Shown: positions 46,683-58,059 of the stretch, piece by piece | How positions within the stretch are numbered: the first letter of the stretch is position 1 | Layout of the letters: each line of letters opens with the position of its first letter | From: Panicum virgatum | Taxonomy: Eukaryota; Streptophyta; Magnoliopsida; Poales; Poaceae | Length of the DNA stretch: 64,000 nucleotides | Assembly (NCBI RefSeq): GCF_016808335.1 | Contig: NC_053153.1 | Coordinates: forward strand, 19,541,033-19,605,032 | Reading direction: 5' to 3' | Made by a program: the position numbers and the translations under genes | The notes under the pieces: generated by a model | What the model saw: only the letters and a program-made list of their open reading frames with translations | The model's database searches: none | What the model was told of the DNA's origin: nothing

Positions 46683-49407
46683 TCATTTCCATAGCTCCTC
46701 CATTGGGATCCCACGCTCCTCTGAGACGTCTTTAAACTGCCTCATCATCTGCGTCGCCTTGATGGTAGCTCTCGCGTTGTTCAGGGGGTTCTTGCTCCGC
46801 AGCTGCTTCCCCAGAGCATTTTCAACCCCAGCCATCTCCAGCACGACCCTCACAGCCCCACCAGCAATGACACCAGATCCAGGGCAAGCAGGCCTCAACA
46901 TAACTCTGGCTGCTCCAAAGTCCGCATCAGCTCTGTCCATGTTGCAGGAAGAGACAAGTGCACGCAAATGTTCAGAATTGCAGTAACACGAGAATTGCAG
47001 TTATATAAATCCCAGCTGTCATAGAAAGGATGCCAAACATGCTGCATGCTATCTTTTCAGCAGACGGCTATATAAATTATTCATGTCGCTGATAGTTCGC
47101 ATTAGCCCAGCTGGTTTACCAATGTGCTCAAGGGGTAATGTGGCTGAAAAAGGGAAACCACAATCAGCCAATTCATATGCACAAGAGTAACAAATAGTAA
47201 AGAAGTACTTCCAGACTTCCAAGCTCTAATGTTTATAAATAGTTTATGTCGCTAACCCTAACCAGAACACAGTATTTTAGATGGGGAGCTATAGGTTGCA
47301 AACACCAATTTCTTTTTCATAGATGGAATTGTAAACGCTAACTGGTCTTATGAACATGCTTCTAAGGGTCCATGTGGCATTAAAATGGCATGCAACAATC
47401 TCTTCTGATAGACCAGATATTTTGGCGTTTGGCTAGCTGATTCTTCCTAAATGAAGTTGCAAGCATTGAATAATGAATCCATTTGCCATTATTTCATTTT
47501 CCCAGTAGTATCTAGATTATATAAATGTTTTTGCACAGCAACTTGAAAAATATGGACCAGGCAGCAACAACAAACGATTTTAGATAACGTCAAAATGCCG
47601 AAGTAATTTGAAATAGAACTCCCATTACTTTCTGAAATGGGGCTAATATTTTATCATCTACAAGAGATCCAGAGTTATCTTTCCAAGATAAATTTTCATG
47701 TTTAACTTTTGACAAAAACAATAGACAAACGGTTACAGCCACTGCTTAGAAATAGCTAAAGCAAATATAATGCAGTGCTATCTTGCAAAAAAAAAAATAC
47801 AGCCAATGCTTACAAATTTTTACATTTCAGGAAACTTCTTCAGAGAATTGCAAAAGGAAAATTATAGCTGACCCGAATTAATGTTACCAGCACAAAAGAT
47901 CAAAGCAGTGCAATAAATTTGAAATAGAAAGATGTAGACACATTTCCTAGCAAGGGAGTTAAAGGTCACTATTATCTTACACACAACCTGTAGCTTCATC
48001 TTTAATAAATTTTATGTGCAATTAAACTACATACAAACGGTTGCCTTTTAAGTGGCAACTGTATATCCTTTTCAGCCATGTTTCCAATGACCACCTACAA
48101 AAGCTACTAATATTCCATAGTTTGCAAGTAAACTTCATGAAGCCACATAACATGCAGGGATGCTAATCCGAAACGAGTGACTAAAGAAGACATTCTATAT
48201 AGCTTATCCACACAAAGAACATTCAGACCACAAGAAAGGAGACACAGCTACAGTATATGCGTTGAATGGAGTTTCTAGCAACTTGATAAATACAAAATTT
48301 TGAAGGAAAGTTCACAGGTGAATTTACCATCCAACTTGATGAAACAACAGATACATCACAATGACAAATCATTGTCTATATTAAATAAAATATGAATATC
48401 AGGACAATTTCTCTAATCCTCATTAGACTTCAAACAACCGCATTGATTTAAGAATAGGCCTACAATAGTTAGGAGCAACCTATTGTATCCAGTTGTTGTG
48501 CAAATTAGAGCATGTTTCTACAGGTGAAACCAGCTTGATTTCTATAAATTGGTAAGCATAATTATCATCGAATACACAATGTTCAAACTATCAGTGTCAG
48601 GAACAAGGAGTTGGAAATTCAGGGACAAAGTGAAGCTTAGCTGCTTAAGTAATGCTGGACAGCTAGCAATGTGACTGACCTGTGCGGGAAGGTGGAGTAC
48701 TTGGTGAGCGGCACTGTGACAAGATTGCGGCGGCCGTTCATGGCAGCCTTGGTGATGGCCTCGGTGACCTCCTTGGCCTTGCCCACGCCGACCCCGACGT
48801 GCCCCTTCATGTCGCCCACGACGACGATGGCGCGGTAGGAGAGCTGCCTCCCTCCCTTGACGACCTTGGTGACGCGGTTGACCTGCACGACGCGCTCGCT
48901 GAAGTCGTCGTTGGGGCGCTGCTCCCGGTCCATGTCGATGGGGTCGACCACCTTGACCTCGAAGACGTTGTTCCCCAGCACGGTCTCGCCGCTGAACGCA
49001 GGCCCGTAGAGCGACTCGTACGCCGCGGCCACGTCCTCGGGGGACTCCGGCGGGAGCTCGTCGAACGCCGCGGGCTCCACGTAGCCCTCGGGGGGCGCCG
49101 CGAACTGGAACTCGGCCGAGGACACCGGCTCCGGCCGCGGCTTCTCGTCCTCGTCCTCGTCCTCGTCCTCCTCGTCCCCGGCGGCGGAGGATTGCTCGGA
49201 CTCCTCCGCCTCGCCTTCCTCCTCGGGGGCGGATTCGTCCCAGGATGAGGCCCTGGGGACGGGGACGAGGAGGAGGCGCCGGGAGGCGGAGAGGAGGAGC
49301 GGTTGGGGGAGGAGGCGGAAGCCGAGGGGGAGCGATGGGAAGGGTGCGGTCGGTATGGGGGTGGTGGGGGAGATAGTGGCCATGGCCATGGTGGCGGTGG
49401 CCGCCAT
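46683..49407 (-). CDS. RPS5: 30S ribosomal protein S5, chloroplast precursor
   Basis: Nuclear gene for the plastid ribosome small-subunit protein S5. Exon 1, 49407-48680; exon 2, 46932-46683; phase-2 join inside ..[14 protein letters not shown]..; 1747-bp AT-rich intron; 325 residues. The N terminus is a serine-, threonine- and proline-rich transit peptide, followed by an acidic linker with alternating Asp/Glu (about residues 75-88). The S5 N-terminal RNA-binding domain starts at [22 protein letters not shown], with [15 protein letters not shown]. Exon 2 holds the C-terminal domain ([29 protein letters not shown], ending GIPMEELWK). S5 is needed for decoding accuracy and 16S rRNA binding. The start at 49407 gives a normal transit peptide, and the frame is intact. 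Confidence 0.95.
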
Positions 49408-49975
49408 TTTGGAGTTGGAGGACGCCCCGGAGAGGGAGGAGGCGCAGGCGGGTGAAGTGCGGGGGGATGGATGAGAAGCGGCCGTTGCCCAGCTTATCCC
49501 TTCCCTTCATTATCCGGCGTTCGGACAGGCTACAGGCAACCTTGTTGGATCGGGGTTGGGCCACCCGGGCCGGACTAGTTACGTTTGGCTACGAATCGGC
49601 CCGTGCGCCCGTGCCAAAAATAAAAGAAGTTGGACTCAAATTCAAAAAAGAAATCAATAACTGAATGTTCCAAAATATGCGAAAAATAAAGGATGGGTAT
49701 TTAAGAAAAGTACGCACACCGTTGGGAAATGTAGCACGCACAAATCCAGCGCGGCCAGTATTTCAATTCGAATAGACCCGATGAATCATGTATGAACTGA
49801 GAACACCTTATTCTTCCTCAATACAAGCGGACCCGGACCTCAAGTCGCAATGTGAATTGTAATCTCCCGTTCCTTCCGTCCCTTTCTCCTGCTACAGTTG
49901 CAAAGGGCGAAAAGGAGGACACTGTCGTTTTTTGCGGCGATTCCTTCTATCCCCTTCCTCTCCAGCGGTCGTAGT
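49408..49975. other. Promoter side of the plastid S5 gene
   Basis: GC-rich 5' UTR region next to the start, then intergenic sequence. No TATA box identified. Confidence 0.45.
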
Positions 49976-49983
49976 ATAGAGTC

Positions 49984-50539
49984 AAGGGATGGCAACGGGT
50001 ATATACCCCGGGTAGTGGCCACCCATACCCGTACCTGTTATGATTAAATTTTACCCGTCGGGTTACCCGTACCCGCATACGGGTAAGAAAATGATTCCAT
50101 ACCCATACCCGCGCGGGTAATTTTTACCCGTCTGGTAACCCACGCCCGAAATCATACCCGAGTATTACATGTAAATATTAGATATTCACATGAAAAATAA
50201 ATCATTACAAGCTTCATTTCAACAAGTTAATGGTTCATATGGGTTAACATGAGTTAGAGAGGGTTCAACAATATATATACTAGGAGGGTTTAATTGGATT
50301 TGAGCTAAATTCATAGGTCATATGGGCTAAAATGAGTTAGATACTTAGGCTCATTTGTTTTTCATGCGGGTATTTCTTACCCACGGGTAGGCGGGTATGG
50401 GTAGTATAAATCCGCACCCGTACCCGCCAAACCCGATGGGTATAGGATTTTGTCCAATAATGTACCCACGGGTAGAAAAATCATTCCATACCCGCCTTCT
50501 TATCGGGTAAAACCCGTCGGGTACCCATTGCCACCCCTA
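49984..50539. mobile_element. hAT MITE rich in ACCCG repeats
   Basis: 556 bp with inverted ends aagGGATGGCAACGGGTA and TACCCATTGCCACCCCTA, flanked by the perfect 8-bp duplication atagagtc (49976-49983 and 50540-50547), the hAT signature. Both ends are packed with tacccg/cgggta repeats facing inwards; the middle is AT-rich. Non-coding. Confidence 0.85.
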
Positions 50540-50547
50540 ATAGAGTC

Positions 50548-50985
50548 CCTCCTAAGCGTCTCCTATAAATTTGCAGCCATGAAAGGTTGAAAGGAGTAGT
50601 TATATAGAAGATGAAGTGAAAAAAAACCTCCTAATATGTTTTTCTAGATCCGTCGTAGTCGGATAGGCACTGGAGATAGAGGTGGATCTAGAAATTGTCG
50701 TGCGGATGTATATAGATATAGTCTACATTCGTGTCTTCGTAGGTCTAGGGTTTGCTCGCCATTAGCGATTGCCGGCGGAGCTACGTTTTGCGGGGGGACG
50801 ATGCTCGTCTATGGTGTGTGTTGTCTAGCACCGTCGGTGAGGCGGTGGCGGCGGCGGCGCGGCGGAATAATGCTCCAGCTCTTCCTCGCCCCGCTAGTGT
50901 TCTGCTCTAGTGCCAGCGGCGAGTTCGGGAGCTCCTGTTCAGGAGTCTGGGCGTGCGGCAATTCAGCGTCTCTTCCAGATGATGC
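50548..50985. other. Older sequence interrupted by the large CACTA element
   Basis: GC-rich from 50760. Similar-looking sequence seems to resume at 62185, suggesting one older unidentified unit split by the CACTA insertion. No gene named. Confidence 0.35.
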
Positions 50986-51343
50986 TCTCACTACTAAACA
51001 ACGGGCCAAAGGTACCAGCTGCTGTTGCAGCCGGTACTAATGCCAGCTGGCGCATTAGTACCGGCTGCAACAGCAGCTGGTACCTTTGGCCAGCGGCGCT
51101 CAAAGATAAGGGGTTTGGTACCGGGTTAAAACATTACCCGGTACCAAAATCCCCATATAGGCACCGGTTAGTGCCACCAACCGGTACCAAAAGAATAAGG
51201 AGGAATAGGTACCGGTTGGTGGCACCAACCCGTGCCTAGGGAGCGGATAATGGCATTGGGTTTTGCCATGACCCGGTGCCGCCAGGTGCCCATCACAAAG
51301 GACACCGGTTGGAGAGCACCAACCGGTGCCTTTGTGCCCCCAC

Positions 51344-51350
51344 TATAAAT
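51344..51350 (+). promoter_or_regulatory. TATA box of the CACTA transposase gene
   Basis: TATAAAT follows directly after the left subterminal ACCGGT repeats and precedes a 5' UTR with an intron whose acceptor (acccag) abuts the ATG at 51828. Confidence 0.6.
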
Positions 51351-51827
51351 ATCCCGCCCCTTCCCTCCCTCCAAGCTGACGTGAACTCACTGTTTATGGC
51401 AGCTGAGTGAGGGGAGGGGGCGAATTTTTTCAATTTTTTTTTAAAAGTTAGTAATATTGTTATCAATATTTTAGAAAATTAATTTTGTAGATGTAGTTAG
51501 TATTTGATTTAGTTTATACACATGATAAATATTTGTAGATGTATTTTAGACCCGATTTAGTTTATGGTATTATATTATCGTTATATAAATTATTAGGCAT
51601 AAGATAACTATTTATTTATATATAATTAGAATTTGGATTATTATATTTTTATATTAGGCATGCATAATATATATTTTTATAGTATATAATGTTGATGACA
51701 CTCCAATTTAATTTGTTTCGTAATCAATCATTGATTCATTCAATTTATTATTATTACTTCCAATGTTTATTTAAAAATGGTTTATGTTGACACTCGTTTG
51801 ATGTTAATAAATGAAATGTGAACCCAG

Positions 51828-54800
51828 ATGAGTCGGCAATGGATGTACATGACGGACCGGCGTTCAATGGAGTTCATCGATGGTGTGCATGAATTCATAA
51901 AAGTTGCTGAGAACCACAAGTACGGTGATTTTGTTCGCTGTCCATGCAAAAACTGCAAGAATGAGAAGGATTACTCATCATCAAGAACCATTCATAGTCA
52001 CTTGTTCAGTAGTGGTTTCATGCCAAACTATTATGTTTGGACCAAGCATGGAGAAAGAGGAATAATGCTGGATAATAATAAAGAAGAAGAGGACAGGATT
52101 CCTGACTTTGCAGGCAATTACGGTGCCTTTTTTTATGACACTGCAATGGGTCAGCCTGAGGATGATGCTGAAGACACGATATAGAAGATGATCTGGGTCA
52201 GATGCTGCGCGAATCTGAGAAAGTTTGCAAAACAGAAAAAGAATCGAGAGATCTGAAGCGTATATTGGAGGACTACAGAACATTGTTGTACCCAGATTGC
52301 AAACAAGGCCAAAAGAAGTTGGGTACCACATTGGAATTGTTGTAATAGAAGGCATCAAATGGTTTGTCTGACAAGGGATTTGAGGAGTTGCTGAAACTTA
52401 TAAAAAACTTACTCCCTGAGGGTAACACCTTGCCGGAGACAACATACGAGGCAAAAAATGTTGTTTGACCTTTAGGATTAGAGGCACAGAAGATACATGC
52501 TTGTCCTAATGACTGCATCCTATATCGAAGTGAGTATGAAAATTTGGATTTATGCTCTGTATGCAATGCATGCCGGTATAAGATCCCTCGAGATGATCCA
52601 GGCGACGTTGAGGGGATGCGTGTCAAGAAGAGGGTGCATGCCAAGGTGATGTGGTATTTTCCTCTAATACCACGTCTGAAATGTTTGTTCATGAACAAAA
52701 CGAATGCTAAATTGATGCGATGGCACACAAAGAAGAACGTAAGCAAGACAATATGTTGAGACACCCCGCTGATGGGTCGCAGTGGAGAAATGTGGACAGA
52801 ACATTCCCAACATTTGCAAATGTTGCGAGGAATATAAGGTTCTGCTTAAGTACGGATGGCATGAATCCTTTCAGTGAGCAGAGCAGTGGCCATAGTACCT
52901 GGCATGTGACACTCTGTATATACAACCTTCCTCCTTAGTTGTGTATGAAGCGGAAATTCTTTATGATGCCGGTGCTTATCCCCGGCCCGAAGCAACCTGG
53001 TAATGATATAAATGTGTATCTAAAACCACTGATTGAGAATCTTCTATTATTGTGAAAAAAGGAGGGTGTTCATATGTGGGATGCGCACGTAGAGGAACAT
53101 TTTAACCTTCGTGCATTGCTTTTCGTAACCACCAACGATTGGCCAGCACTAAACAACCTCTCCGGACATTCGAATAAGGGTTATAGGGCATGCACCCATT
53201 GTTTAGAAGAAACCGACAACACGTACCTCAAGCACTGTAGGAAGATCGTGTATATGGGTCATCGTCGATTTCTTCCGATCAAGCACCCATTAAGGAGGAA
53301 GTATGCTCACTACGGTGGAAAGGCAGATCATCGTACCAAGCCTAGGCACCGTTGTGGGAAAATGGTGTTTGAAATGGTCAAAGATACAAAAATAGTATTC
53401 AGAAAAGGACCTGACAGCAGATCAGTGCAAAGTGATGACGGACGTGCACCTATGTGGAAGAAGAAGAGTATTTTTTAGGAGTTATCTTATTGGGAAGTCT
53501 TAGAGGTCCGCTACACAATTGATGTGATGCACCTAACAAAGAATCTTTATGTGAACCTTCTAGGATTCTTTGGTGTTTACGGTAAGCCAAAGAATACACT
53601 GGAAGCGTGGCAAGATCTTCAACGTATGAAACAAAGGGCCACCCTACATCCAGAAAAAAGGGATAAAGGACGTCGTTACCTAGATTCTGTGTGCTACACT
53701 CTTAGTAAGGAAAGAGAAGTAAAGTATGTTCGACTATTTGAACAGTATCAAGGTCCCATCAGGCTACTCTTCGAACATAAAGAGGCTACTGAATCTGAAA
53801 GAGAAGAAATTCGCACATGTAAAGTCCCATGATTGTCACGTGTTGATGACGCAATTGATTCCAGTTGAACTTAGAGGTATTCTACCAGCTAATGTTTGAG
53901 CAACAATCATAAAGTTATGCGCCTTTCTCAACACAATTTCCCAGAAGGCAGTTGATCCATCGAGTTTAAGCAGGCTACAAGAAGATGTTGTCCAAAGTTT
54001 AGTTAGTCTTGAGATGATATTTCCTCCATCATTATTCAATATTATGGCGCATCTTCTAGTTCACCTGGTCAAAGAGATTGGTATTCTCGGTCCTGTTTTC
54101 CTTCATAATATGTTCCCTTTTGAAAGATACTATACAGTCCTAAAGAAATACATTCGTAATCGGGCTCGTTCAGAAGGAAGCATTGCGAGGGGTTACGTCA
54201 CAGAGGAGGTCATTGAGTTTTTTATTGACTATGTGGAAGAACTGTGTCCAATTGGGATTCCAGTATCATGTCATGAGGGGCGGCTGATTGGAAAGGGCAT
54301 ACTTGGAAGAAAATCAGTAAATGCCACAGATCATGCCATGTTGAGCAAAGCACATCTCACAGTTCTGCAACAATCAGCCTTGGTGGCTCCATACATGGAG
54401 GAGCACATGCAAATTGTGCGGAGCATGTAACATTTGAAGTTTGAGACATGGATTACAAAACATCATAACGATACATTCGCCACCTGGTTGCAGAAGGAAG
54501 TCACGGCCAATGATGAAATTCATGAGCAGCTAGCTTGGCTGGCCAGGGGTCCGGCAAATTCAATCATGATGTACCAAGGATATGAAATTAATGGTTACAC
54601 ATTTTATACAAGAGCCCAAGATAACAAGAGCACCAATCAAAATAGTGGTGTCCGTATTGATGCCACTGACTCTAGTGGCCAAACGAACTCATATTTTGGT
54701 TACATTGAAAAGATCTGGGAACTCGACGCCGTTGAAGATCCCTCTATTTCGTTGCCAATGGATTAAACTGACAGAAAAAGGTGTCAATATCGACGAGTAC

Positions 54801-55049
54801 GGAATGACAACGGTAGACCTCAAAGAGCTTGGTTATCGAGACGAACCATTCATCCTAGCTAAAGATGTCACTCAAGTTTTCTATGTGCAGGACATGTCTA
54901 GCAAACCGAGAAAGGACAAGTCCAGAAATAAATCAAGTTTTCTAGGTGCCGGAGATGAGCCAAAGCGCCATATTGTTCTGGCAGGCAAAAGAAAAATTAT
55001 GGGAGTCGACGATGTCACAGATGAATTAGAATACAATAAGGTTGAATAG
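51828..55049 (+). pseudogene. TNP2-type CACTA transposase, multiply broken
   Basis: Domains appear in the usual order. A transposase-associated zinc-binding N terminus comes first (about 51828-52180; CPCKNCKNEK, GFMPNYYVWTKHGE). The Transposase_21 core runs from about 52500 to 53830 in several frames (WDAHVEEHFNLRALLFVTTNDWPA, SGHSNKGYRACTHC, DVMHLTKNLYVNLLGFFG). A DUF4218-like region follows (about 53830-54430; FPPSLFNIMAHLLVHL, FPFERYYTVLKKYIRN), then a DUF4216-like C terminus (54434-55049). Stops and shifts occur at about 52184, 52343, 52466, 52760, 52936, 53055, 53478, 53830, 53898, 54428 and 54764, so no active protein can be made. The normal product binds and cuts the CACTA ends. Confidence 0.9.
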
Positions 55050-56100
55050 ATGACTCTGTTTGCAGTGGAGGTTGACACAAGTATTCTTTTAGCTGAAGAG
55101 AATGCTCCCTACGCACGTCATGATCATAATGAATGGATGATTATAAAGTGAACCATTGTTAATATTTCCTTAGTTGAATGATTATGTCTTGTAATATTTT
55201 CTGTGAACATGCTATTAATGATTATCTCTGATTGTTATGACATTTACCAGATTTCTTATGCATTTAAATGATTTATTAGGCAATTAATAGAGTTATTATG
55301 CATTTATCTGATTTATTATGTAATTATCAGATTTATTTATTACGCATTTAAACGATTTATTAGGTAATTAATAGAATTATTATGCATTTAAATGTTTTAT
55401 TGTGTAATTATCCGATTTATTATGCATTTAAATGATTTATTATACAATTATCCGATTTATTATGCATTTAAATGACTTATTATGCAATTATCCGATTTAT
55501 TATGTATTTAAATGATTTATTATGAAATTATCAAATTTACAAAAGAAAAATTGTGGGAGTCGACGATGTCACAAATGAATTAGAATACAATAAGGTTGAA
55601 GATATGACTCCGTTCGCAGTGGAGTTTGACACAAATATTCTTTTAGCTGAAGAGGAGGCTCCCTACGCACGTCATGATCATAATGAAGGGACGATTGTAA
55701 AGTAAACCATCGTTAATATTTCCTTAGTTTAATGATTATGTCTTGTAATATTTTCTGTGAACATGCTATTAATGATTATCTCTGATTGTTATGACAATTA
55801 CCAAATTTCTTATACATTTAAATGATTTATTAGGCTATTAATAGAGTTATTGTGCATTTAAATAATTTATTATGCATTTATTTGATTTATTATGCAATTA
55901 TCAGATTTATTACACATTTAAATGATTTGTTAGGTAATTAATAAAATTATTGTTCATTTAAATGATTTATTGCATAATTATCCGATTTATTATGCATTTA
56001 AATGATTTATTATGCAATTATCCGATTTATTATGTATTTAAATGATTTATTATGCAATTATCCGATTTATTATGCATTTAAATGATTTATTATGCAATTA
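54986..56100. repeat. 554-bp tandem duplication of the transposase 3' end plus satellite
   Basis: Sequence beginning caaaagaaaaatt at 54986 starts again at 55540 with high similarity, so the last coding bases and the 3' UTR are present twice. Confidence 0.9.
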
Positions 56101-56175
56101 TTAGATTTATTAGGCATTTAAAAGATTTAGTAATTAATAGAATTATTATGCATTTAAATGATTTACTATTCAATT
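55230..56175. repeat. AT-rich minisatellite, about 40-bp unit
   Basis: Many imperfect copies of a unit made of catttaaatgatttattatg and caattatccgatttattatg, in two blocks (about 55255-55535 and 55800-56165) separated by the second copy of the 3' end. Confidence 0.9.
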
Positions 56176-56194
56176 ATCCTATTTGGTAAATAAC

Positions 56195-56550
56195 CTATTG
56201 GCACCGGTTGAAAAGTGGCTTGACGAAAAAAATAGTGGTGCGCGGGAGTCGAACCCGGGCCGCGGCGCCCAGAAAATTTAGACTTACCGTTGAGCTAATC
56301 GGTGAATTCAATGCTTTTAAGCGGCAAAATGCTAAAAATAGACAAATCTCAAAAGCCTTAGGCGCCGATTTTTAAGCATTAACCGGTGCCATAGGCCCTT
56401 TTAATTTCCCGCCCGTTGGGTCCTAAAGGTACCGGGTCGTTATCCAACCGGAGCCTATGTGGTGCCTAAGGTACCGGGTGGCTTACCAACCTGTGGCTTA
56501 GTCCCTTTTAGGCACCGGTTGAATTTTTCACCCGGTACCAAAAGGCTTAG
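56195..56550. repeat. Internal block of CACTA subterminal-type repeats
   Basis: Copies of ggcaccggttga, taccgggt and aaccggtgcc as at the element ends, interrupted by the tRNA-like segment, directly upstream of the second gene's TATA box. Confidence 0.75.
56236..56304 (-). other. tRNA-like sequence with A and B boxes inside the CACTA element
   Basis: On the minus strand TAGCTCAACGGTA (56285-56297) matches the A box and GGGTTCGACTCC (within 56245-56259) the B box of RNA polymerase III promoters, in tRNA order and spacing. The T arm can pair, but the presumed acceptor strands (caccgat and gcaccac) do not, so it is not a working tRNA. A decayed tRNA or a tRNA-derived promoter is possible. Confidence 0.55.
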
Positions 56551-56552
56551 GG

Positions 56553-56559
56553 TATATAA
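56553..56559 (+). promoter_or_regulatory. TATA box of the second CACTA gene
   Basis: TATATAA right after the internal ACCGGT repeats, the same arrangement as at 51344. Confidence 0.55.
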
Positions 56560-56979
56560 CCCAGTGCCATGTTCCTCTTCCTTTACTGCTTCTTCCGATC
56601 GTCGACCTCCGCCGCCGTCTCCTCCGCGCCCGGTCATCCACCGCTGCGCCGCCTCGATGCCACCGCCGGTCGGCCTCCACAGCGCCGCCACCAGGGTCCT
56701 CCTCGACGCCATCGCCGCCGCCGCCTCTGCCTCGTCTACGCCGCCCCCGGCCCTCCACTACGCGTCGTCGCGCCGCCGTCTCCCCTGCGCCGCCATCTCC
56801 CCTGTGTCGTCTCCCCTGCGCCGCCCTCTCCCCTGCGCCACCCTGTCCCCTGCGCCGATCGACATAAGCAATGGCGCCGGCGCCGGCCCTTTTTTTCTTT
56901 TCCCATAATTATTTTATTTATATATTAGTATGTACAATATATGTTATTAGATATAGAATTTAGTTATTATCTAGAATTT

Positions 56980-57360
56980 AGTTATTAGATATTATCTAGA
57001 ATTTAGTTATTTGATATAAAGAATGAAATGGAGAGAATTTAGATATAGAATTTAGAGAGAATTTAGTTATCTAGCTCTTTTTTCTTTTTTCTATTATTTG
57101 ATATTATCTAGAATTTAGTTATTTGATATAGAGAAGAAAATGGAGAGAATTTAGAGAGAGAATTTAGTTATCTAGCCCTTTTTCTTTTTTTTCCATTATT
57201 TGATATTATCTAGAATTTAGTTATTTGATATAGAGAAGAAAATGGCGAGAATTTAGAGAGAGAATTTAGTTATCTAGTCCTTTTTATTTTTTTCATTATT
57301 TGATATTATCTAGAATTTAGTTATTTGATATAGAGAAGGAAATGGAGAGAATTTAGTTAT
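56980..57360. repeat. About 101-bp tandem repeat
   Basis: Three to four copies of a unit containing gatattatctagaatttag, then gagagaatttagttatctag and a pyrimidine run; repeats start near 57098, 57199 and 57301. Confidence 0.85.
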
Positions 57361-57629
57361 TAGAGAGAATTTTTATTATTATGTCTTATGTAGTGTATAA
57401 TTGTGTCATTCAAAGACTTTATTTAATCATGTATTTAAATAGAGAGTGAATAATGTTTTTATTTATGTATTTATCATGTATTTCTGTAACTCACGCACTG
57501 TGAAATCAAACACGACCAATGAACTAAATGGTTAGACTCACAGAATCATGTATTGAATATTTAATTATGAATTCTTCATTCTTAATTCTCGAGCTCGCAA
57601 ACTCGTGCTAACACACAAACTTGCGCTCG

Positions 57630-57985
57630 GTCTTTCTCTCATTCTCTCACCGACGCTTTCTCCTTTTTACCGACGCTCGGTCTCTCGCTCGCTCACTCTC
57701 TCTCCCTGACACACACATTCGTTCAACGCTCTCTCGCTATCTCTTTCTCACCGACGCTCGGTCTCTCGCTCGCTCACTCTCTCTCTCACAGACACACACA
57801 CATTCGTTCAACGCTCTCTCGCTGTCTCCTCACCGACGCTCGGTCTCTCGCTCACACACACACGCACACACACACATGCACTCACACACACTCACTCACA
57901 CACACACTCATGCACACACACACACACACACTCACACTCACTCATGCACACACACACTCCAACTCACTCATGCACACACACTCGT
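57630..57985. repeat. 81-82-bp tandem repeat followed by a (CA)n tract
   Basis: ccgacgctcggtctctcgct starts at 57670, 57751 and 57833; a (CA/CT)n microsatellite follows from 57850 to about 57980. Likely within the 5' leader or leader intron of the second CACTA gene. Confidence 0.85.
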
Positions 57986-58059
57986 TTAAAGAATTGAATT
58001 CTCGTGCTTCAATTCTGGATGGTCACAGACTCTAAATATTTTTTCGGTTTCAGTTAAGG

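Noticed and set aside
56236..56304. Functional tRNA gene
   Set aside because: The acceptor strands do not pair and no convincing anticodon arm can be drawn; kept only as a tRNA-like sequence.
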